Source: Medakamo hakoo (lineage: Eukaryota; Chlorophyta; Trebouxiophyceae; Coccomyxaceae). From it: a stretch of 64,000 nt of DNA. A program made the translations under genes and the position numbers. The stretch is from positions 1,364,001 through 1,428,000 of the forward strand of contig CP089462.1 of NCBI GenBank assembly GCA_026636295.1, written 5' to 3'. Within the stretch, counting starts at the first letter, position 1; the number at the start of each line of letters is the position of its first letter. Under the pieces are notes generated by a model. The model did no database searches. It was given only the letters and a program-made list of their open reading frames with translations, and was not told the DNA's origin. Below, in pieces: positions 58,704-64,000 of the stretch.

Positions 58704-58937
58704 TGGTCACGGGTCACGCCTCTTTCCGCGCGTCAGGGGGTGTGTGCTTGTGCTTGGCACAGTGAGCAATGCTGCGCGCTGATTGTGAGGGCGTGAGAGT
58801 GAGCGGGCGCGTTACGCGGCGGCAGAAGAAGTGAGCATGGGCCGTCGGCCCCAAACGTGTGTGTGAATCACACGAGAGTTTGGACCGACCGAACGAAAAA
58901 CGGCGGCGGCATTTCTCTCTGTGGCACACAGCAACCA

Positions 58938-60320
58938 ATGGCCCGCCACCCTGTACAACCCTCCTCCTCTGAAGAGGATGCATCCGACCTCAGCGACGCC
59001 GGCTCGCTAGACTCCCTGGAAGACGAGGTGCGAGTGTGGCGCCCTTTTTTTTCTTCCGCTTTGCCTTGGTCTCCCGGCTAGCCGCCGCGCCAAGCCTTTG
59101 CACGCCCCCGCCCACGCCCGCCCACACTCACTCCCACTCCAATCCATACCCGCGCACCGATAGGTTAAAGCCTTGGCCGCCGCCCGCCGGGGCGACGCCG
59201 ACGGCGCTGGCTCGTCTGGCGAGGAAGAGGACGACAAGGAAGCCAATGCGCCCGCTGCTGCGTCCGACCGCGCCCCGCTCAATGACACGGCCGCCATGGA
59301 GGACCTGCTGGAAGACATAGCCTGGCCGGCGGGCGCGGCGTGGGCGGAGGGCCGGGCCCTGACGTCGCCGTGGGTGGATGAGGTGAGAATGATTGGGGGT
59401 GGGCGGAGGAGGCGTCACGACCAAGGACACGGCGCCGACCCTCCGACCACACCCGTCCTCATGATCACAAGCGCACCCCCATTCCCATCCCACCCCTTCA
59501 CAACAGGTCCCGGACCCGGACAACGACCTGGCCCGGGAGCTGGCCTTCCACGCCCAGGCCCTGGCGGCGGCGCGGGCGGCGACGGCGTCTGCCGCGGCGG
59601 CGGACGTGCCCTGGGCGCGGCCTGCGGACTACTTTGCCGAGATGGTCAAATCCGACGCGCACATGGCCCGGGTGCGGGCCCAGCTGGAGTATGAAAAGAC
59701 GCAGATTGATGCTGCCGATGAACGGTGCGTTGCATGCGTGGAGGGAGTGGGTGCTGGTGGTGCGCGGCGGACGCGACTCGAAAAAACGCACTCACACCCA
59801 TGCATCCCAACCCCCTCATTTTTCCAGGCGGAAGCAGCGGGAGGCCAAGCAATTCTCCAAGCGTGTCCAGGCCGAGCGTAAAAAGGAGAAAGTGGCCGCA
59901 CGCAAAGCCGCTGTCGCGGGCGTGGCCAAATTGCGCGCGGACCGCAAGCGCTCCGGCTTCGCGGGCGGCCTGGACGTGGGCGCGGCTGCGCTCGATCTCA
60001 TGGACGGCTCCGTGCGTGCGGCGCTGGGCACGCGCTTCGACCCGTCCGCCTCCCGCAAACCGTCGGCTAAACGGGCCGCCCGTGACGCGAAGTACGGCTT
60101 TGGAGGGAGGGCCAACACCGGGCGGCGCCGCAATGACGCGTCCTCTGCGGCCGACACGCGCGACTACCGCCCGGCCCGCTTCGACGACGGCTTCAAAAAG
60201 AAGGGCGGCGGCGGCAAGGGAGGCGGCGGTGGCGGGTTTGGGAAGAAAAAGGGCGGGGGTGGCGGCGCGGCGAAGCGGCCGGGCAAAGCCCGGCGCGCGG
60301 CCGCGCGGGCGGGGCGGTGA
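58938..60320 (+). CDS. EBP2: rRNA-processing protein EBP2
   Basis: Nucleolar factor for 60S subunit assembly (EBNA1BP2 in human). Exons 58938-59027, 59164-59382, 59507-59724 and 59828-60320 give 339 aa. Acidic N-terminus (SSSEEDASDLSDAGSLDSLE), then PDNDLARELAFHAQALAAAR, the signature RPADYFAEMVKSDAHMARVR, EYEKTQIDAADERRKQREAK across intron 3, KQFSKRVQAERKKEKVAARK, and the tail KRAARDAKYGFGGRANTGRR with a Gly/Lys-rich nucleolar end. All four exons join in phase. Divergent from the PPR gene, 234 bp between starts. Confidence 0.95.
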
Positions 60321-60410
60321 GGGGCTTTTTCTCCTGTACCAAAAAAAATGTGTTGTGCTGGTTTTTTGTGTTCTGTTTTTTCACTCACGGGGTCTCTGCA
60401 TGTGAGTGCC

Positions 60411-62747
60411 TCACTCGAGCGCGGCCGCGGCTTCATAGTACAGCATGGCAGACCTCCCCGCCCCCGCAGCCGTCGCGGCGCCGGCCGCGGCCTCGTACAG
60501 TTCCGCCGCGGCGGCGCTGTCGTCCCTGTCCGCGGCCAGTTTTGCAGCAGCAGCCAACAGCTCGTGCTCCGGCCGCCCTCCACCGGGCAACGCCGCAAAC
60601 TCAGCTTCGGCCGCAGCTTCTAAATCCGCGGCCGCCGCGGCCGCAGCTGCACCACCCGGCAGCGGTGGCCGCGGTTTTCTAGGTGCTGTCGCGGCGGCCA
60701 GCCAAGCCGCTTCATCGCGGCCACCCGGGGTGGAGGAGGCGTCGGCGGCCGCGTAGGCAGCAGCCGCGGCGGCAGCAGACCGCACGCCCGCCCGGGCGCC
60801 CGCGGCGGCGAGCGCCGCGGCGAGGGCCGGGCTGCCTGCTTCGTCGACGCCGACTTCTCCCGCTTCTTTGCCCGCCGCGACCAGGCCGGCCAGCAGCGCC
60901 GACGATGGCGGCACGCCCGCGGCTGTGCGGGCCAGCACACCCAGCGCGGCCGGCCACCCTCCCGCCGCCGCCCGGCGCAGGTGGAACAGGCCTGCGCGGC
61001 GGGCGGCGGTGACGAGGGAGGGCGGGTGCAGTTCCGCCAACGCTACCGTTTCCGCGTGCAGGCGCGCGGCCTCGAAGTGGAACCGGGCGTGGCGGGATGG
61101 AGGGTGTGGGGCGGCGTCGGCTGACGCCACCGCTTCATCCAGGGACGGCGGCGGCGGGGGTGGGCGGGAGGCGGACGCGCCGCCCACCGGGACGACCGCG
61201 ACGGCGGACGCGGCGGCCGCGGCGGCGGCGGCCGCGCCAGGCGTCAGCCCCGTCCGGCACCGGGACAGGGCGGCCGACCGCGCGGCCGCGGCCGCCGTCG
61301 CCGCGTCAACGGCAGGCGCAGGCGGCCCTTCGTCCTCACCACCCGACGGCTTGTCCGCCCCGCCGCTGGCGGCCACGGTGTCCGCGTCGCACCGCTGAAA
61401 CGGCGGCAGCCCCAGCCGCCCGCACAACGGGTTGCAGGCGTGGCTCAAAAAAAAGAGCGCGATGCCGCGCGCGCCCAGGTTGCCGCTCCCGTAGCCCAGC
61501 CCGTCCGCCGTGTGGATTTGCGGGTCGGTGTAATAGTCGCCCACGCCTTGGATGTCCACCACGATGCGGTCGCCGTCCGTGGCTTCAAACGTGAAGTGGG
61601 AGAAGGCTTGTGGGGTGAAGCGGGCGGCAGAGGCCGCGTCGACGGAAGGCGGCGAGGCAGAGGTGGCTGGGCCGCAGTCGCCACCGTCCAGCACCGCCGG
61701 ACAGCCGTCGCCCTCGCCCGCGGCGACGTGGCCGGCATTGGAATTGTACTTGACGTACTCGCCGTCGATCGCGTTTTCAGCGGCGTAGAAACCGACCAAG
61801 TGGGCGCCGTCGTCGTCGTCGTCGCCCTCGCCGGCAGCGCCGCCCGTCCTCGACCCGGGCGGCCGCGGGTGCACCTCCAGGGCGCACGCGGCAATGACGT
61901 CCACTTTCTTGGGCGGGTCCGTGCGGGAGTACGCGTCCGCCAGCCGCTTGGCGTCCATCTGCGTGCGCACGTCCATGAGGTAGGTCGACGGCGGGGCGGG
62001 CGGCGCGCCCGGGCGGGACCGGTAGCGCTTCGCGACAAAGGCGGGCGCGCGCTCCCAGCCCAGGACGGACGTCGACGCGCCTCCGCCGCCCGCCCGGTCC
62101 GTGCCGTCGTCGTCCTCCTCCGGCGCGTGCCCGCCCCCGCCCAAGGCCCCGCCCCACGTCGACAGCTTCAGCATGCGCCGGCACTCGCGCATCGCGCCCG
62201 CCGCAAAGGGCGCCGCCTCCAGCTTGATCACGACCGTGTCGACGGTCCAGGCGCACCGCCCGGCGTCGTACCGGTGCCGCGTGGCCCGGCGCATGGGGAG
62301 CGGGGCGAAGCGGGCCGACGACCAGGGGTCGGCCAGGCGGGCGGCGTGCAGGCGGCCAGACGCGGCCGCGGCGGCCGCCGCCCGGCGCCAGAGCGCGCGC
62401 GCCGCTTCGGTCGTCCCCGGCGGTGTGGCGTGGTGGAGGGCGTGCGGGAGGGCGGCGTGCAAGCCTGACCGGTCGGTCAGGCCGCCCAGGGCGGCTTGCA
62501 ACAGAGCCAGCGCCGCGGCGGGGCCGGCGGACGCTTCGGCCCGGCGGACGAGCGCGTCCAGGTCGGCGGCCAGGGCAGAGACCGCCCGAGCGGCGTCGGC
62601 GGTGGTTGCGCCGGCAGAGGCCGCCCGAGCATCGGCGGTGGCCGCGCCGTCGCCGCCACTGCGTCCGTGTTCGACGCCGCCGCCGCCGGGCGGGGCCAGT
62701 GTTGGTGGGTCCGCCGGTTCGGTTACGCTGGGCAGACCCGGCGTCAT
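60411..62747 (-). CDS. EEF2K: Elongation factor 2 kinase-type alpha-kinase with Sel1-like tail
   Basis: Atypical alpha-kinase; family members phosphorylate eEF2 and slow elongation. Single exon from ATG 62747, 778 aa; the open frame runs further upstream with no better start. The kinase domain, about residues 140-430, has RHRYDAGRCAWTVDTVVIKL, PFAAGAMRECRRMLKLS, AFVAKRYR, DVRTQMDAKRLADAYSRTDP, then EYVKYNSNAGHV, QAFSHFTFEATDGDRIVVDI with QGVGDYYTDPQIHT, GSGNLGARGIALFF and the zinc site SHACNPLCGRLGLPPF. The C-terminal third holds helical Sel1-like repeats (AAELYEAAAGAATAAG). The N-terminal calmodulin-binding segment of animal eEF2K was not recognised. Shares a 186-bp divergent promoter with PSMA4. 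Confidence 0.92.
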   Translation of the reverse strand: MTPGLPSVTEPADPPTLAPPGGGGVEHGRSGGDGAATADARAASAGATTADAARAVSALAADLDALVRRAEASAGPAAALALLQAALGGLTDRSGLHAALPHALHHATPPGTTEAARALWRRAAAAAAASGRLHAARLADPWSSARFAPLPMRRATRHRYDAGRCAWTVDTVVIKLEAAPFAAGAMRECRRMLKLSTWGGALGGGGHAPEEDDDGTDRAGGGGASTSVLGWERAPAFVAKRYRSRPGAPPAPPSTYLMDVRTQMDAKRLADAYSRTDPPKKVDVIAACALEVHPRPPGSRTGGAAGEGDDDDDGAHLVGFYAAENAIDGEYVKYNSNAGHVAAGEGDGCPAVLDGGDCGPATSASPPSVDAASAARFTPQAFSHFTFEATDGDRIVVDIQGVGDYYTDPQIHTADGLGYGSGNLGARGIALFFLSHACNPLCGRLGLPPFQRCDADTVAASGGADKPSGGEDEGPPAPAVDAATAAAAARSAALSRCRTGLTPGAAAAAAAAASAVAVVPVGGASASRPPPPPPSLDEAVASADAAPHPPSRHARFHFEAARLHAETVALAELHPPSLVTAARRAGLFHLRRAAAGGWPAALGVLARTAAGVPPSSALLAGLVAAGKEAGEVGVDEAGSPALAAALAAAGARAGVRSAAAAAAAYAAADASSTPGGRDEAAWLAAATAPRKPRPPLPGGAAAAAAAADLEAAAEAEFAALPGGGRPEHELLAAAAKLAADRDDSAAAAELYEAAAGAATAAGAGRSAMLYYEAAAALE

Positions 62748-62933
62748 GCCTGGCGACGGGTCAAAAAGGGCGCCGCCCCCCCCTGCCGTCGGTTTGGACG
62801 GGGACGAAACGAGAGAACAAAAAATGACGCCCTGGCTTTCTAGACCTGCATTTCGTGTCGGGGGCCGAGCGCGCACCACCCTCCGCAAACAAAGAAGGCG
62901 CGCGCACGCAGGCACGGTTGAGACAGCCCCGCC

Positions 62934-64000
62934 ATGGCTCGCCGCTACGACAGCCGGACGACGACGTTCAGCCCCGAGGGGCGGCTGTACCAGGTGAGTG
63001 CCGGGGCCCAGCGCTGTTGGCGCGAGAGCCAGCGCGGGAGACAGCGAGCGATTTCGATGGGCTCGACGATTTTTTCCCCTCCGCCCCACACCCCATCCAC
63101 GCAGGTCGAGTACGCCATGGAAGCCATCTCGAATGCCGGTGCTGCGGTTGGCATCCTGGCCCGCGACGGCGTCGTTTTGGCCGCGGAGAAGCGCATCACG
63201 TCCAAGGTAAGGAGACGAGGCGGTGCGCGAGGCGGGGCACGCCAGACATTCGTTTGTGCGACGCAGCACACGCCGCGCGGGCCACCCTTCCACGGCCCAC
63301 GCCGCTTTTGGCGGACGCTCTGGCGTCCGCTCCAAACCCTGGTGGCAGCGGGCGACGCATCCGGCCCCCTCCTCGCCTCCCAAACGCACCACGATCTCAC
63401 GCACGCGCGCGCGCGCCCACACCCCACACCCCACACCCCGCCCCTCCCACCTACCTCATACAGCTCCTGGACACGACCGCCGTCGGCGTCCGCCGCGAGA
63501 AAATGTACGCGCTGGCCGGCCACATCGCCGCTGCCGTCGCCGGCATCACCGCCGACGCCAACATCCTGGTCAACACGGGCCGCCTGGCCGCCCAGCGCCA
63601 CGCGTTTGCGTACGGCGAGCCCGTCCCCGTCGAGCAGCTGGTCCGGTCCCTGTGCGACGCCAAGCAGGCGTACACCCAGTTCGGCGGGCTGCGGCCGTAC
63701 GGCGTCTCCCTGCTGTACGCGGGCTGGGACGCGGTGCGCGGCTTCCAACTGTACCAGAGCGACCCGTCCGGCAACTACAGCGGGTGGCTCGCGACCGCGG
63801 TCGGCGCGAACGCGCCCGCCGCCCAGGGCCTGCTGCGGTCGGAGTACCCGGCGGGCGAGGGCGAGGCCCGGCCGTCCGTCCAGGACGCGGCCCGCCTGGC
63901 CGTCAAAGTCCTGTCCAAGACCATGGACGCGTCCAGCCTGGACGCGGACAAGGTCGAGCTCGTGACCATCACGTGCCCGGCCGGCGCCGCGGCCGCCGCC
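62934..64000 (+). CDS. PSMA4: 20S proteasome subunit alpha type-4 (truncated by window end)
   Basis: Alpha-ring subunit alpha3. Exons 62934-62993, 63105-63206 and 63464 to at least 64000; the 3' end lies beyond the window. [20 protein letters not shown] and [12 protein letters not shown] form the proteasome alpha N-terminal signature, followed by [79 protein letters not shown] and DPSGNYSGW, all alpha4-type landmarks, then [20 protein letters not shown]. About 233 of roughly 250 residues are visible. Intron 2 (63207-63463) holds a hairpin with 8-bp arms (63312-63331). Confidence 0.96.

Overview
This window is a gene-dense piece of a very G+C-rich nuclear genome from a photosynthetic eukaryote, most likely a green alga. 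Short GT-AG introns, plastid and thylakoid targeting peptides, a plant-type acyl carrier protein, a CRTISO-like oxidoreductase, a CBM20 protein, AP2 and GATA domains, and TGTAA motifs downstream of several stop codons all fit Chlorophyta or a close relative. I cannot name the genus. About 36 protein genes are called; no rRNA, tRNA, CRISPR array or intact transposon was seen.

Layout. 0-10 kb: the 3' end of an AT-hook-like gene, DNA polymerase delta catalytic subunit, a lumenal ascorbate-peroxidase-like protein, a small unknown gene and plastid dihydrolipoamide dehydrogenase. 10-20 kb: plastid acyl carrier protein, O-acetylserine (thiol)-lyase, a CRTISO-like oxidoreductase with a duplicated tail, UDP-GlcNAc pyrophosphorylase, NAA30 and an Ala-rich coiled-coil protein. 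20-32 kb: MPDU1-like PQ-loop protein, amino acid permease, SRP9, a DUF212 membrane protein, VPS50/syndetin, RFC2, a J-domain protein and a CBM20 protein. 32-42 kb: PSMG4-like chaperone, uL3m, ORC2, a small gene whose first coding exon is just ATG, NDUFA5, triosephosphate isomerase and a GT90-like glycosyltransferase. 42-54 kb: a remarkable GATA-AP2-AP2-EEP nuclease fusion, a HAD phosphatase, a repeat-tailed membrane protein, a GH1 glucosidase and a P-loop kinase. 54-64 kb: STK19, DNA polymerase eta, a PPR protein, EBP2, an eEF2K-type alpha-kinase and the 5' part of proteasome subunit alpha-4 (cut by the window end).

Many genes sit head to head with 100-250 bp between start codons, implying shared promoters. 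Replication and repair genes are common here (POLD1, RFC2, ORC2, POLH, STK19).

The most unusual item is the gene at 42349-45544. It joins a GATA zinc finger and two AP2-type DNA-binding domains to a LINE-like endonuclease/exonuclease/phosphatase domain, with no reverse transcriptase. The intron that splits the nuclease domain carries a stretch that looks like a stray fragment of the splicing factor SF3B1. Two long perfect palindromes (32 and 24 bp) in non-coding or poorly supported sequence are the other structures that ordinary annotation does not explain. Family assignments rest on motif recognition from memory; no searches were run.
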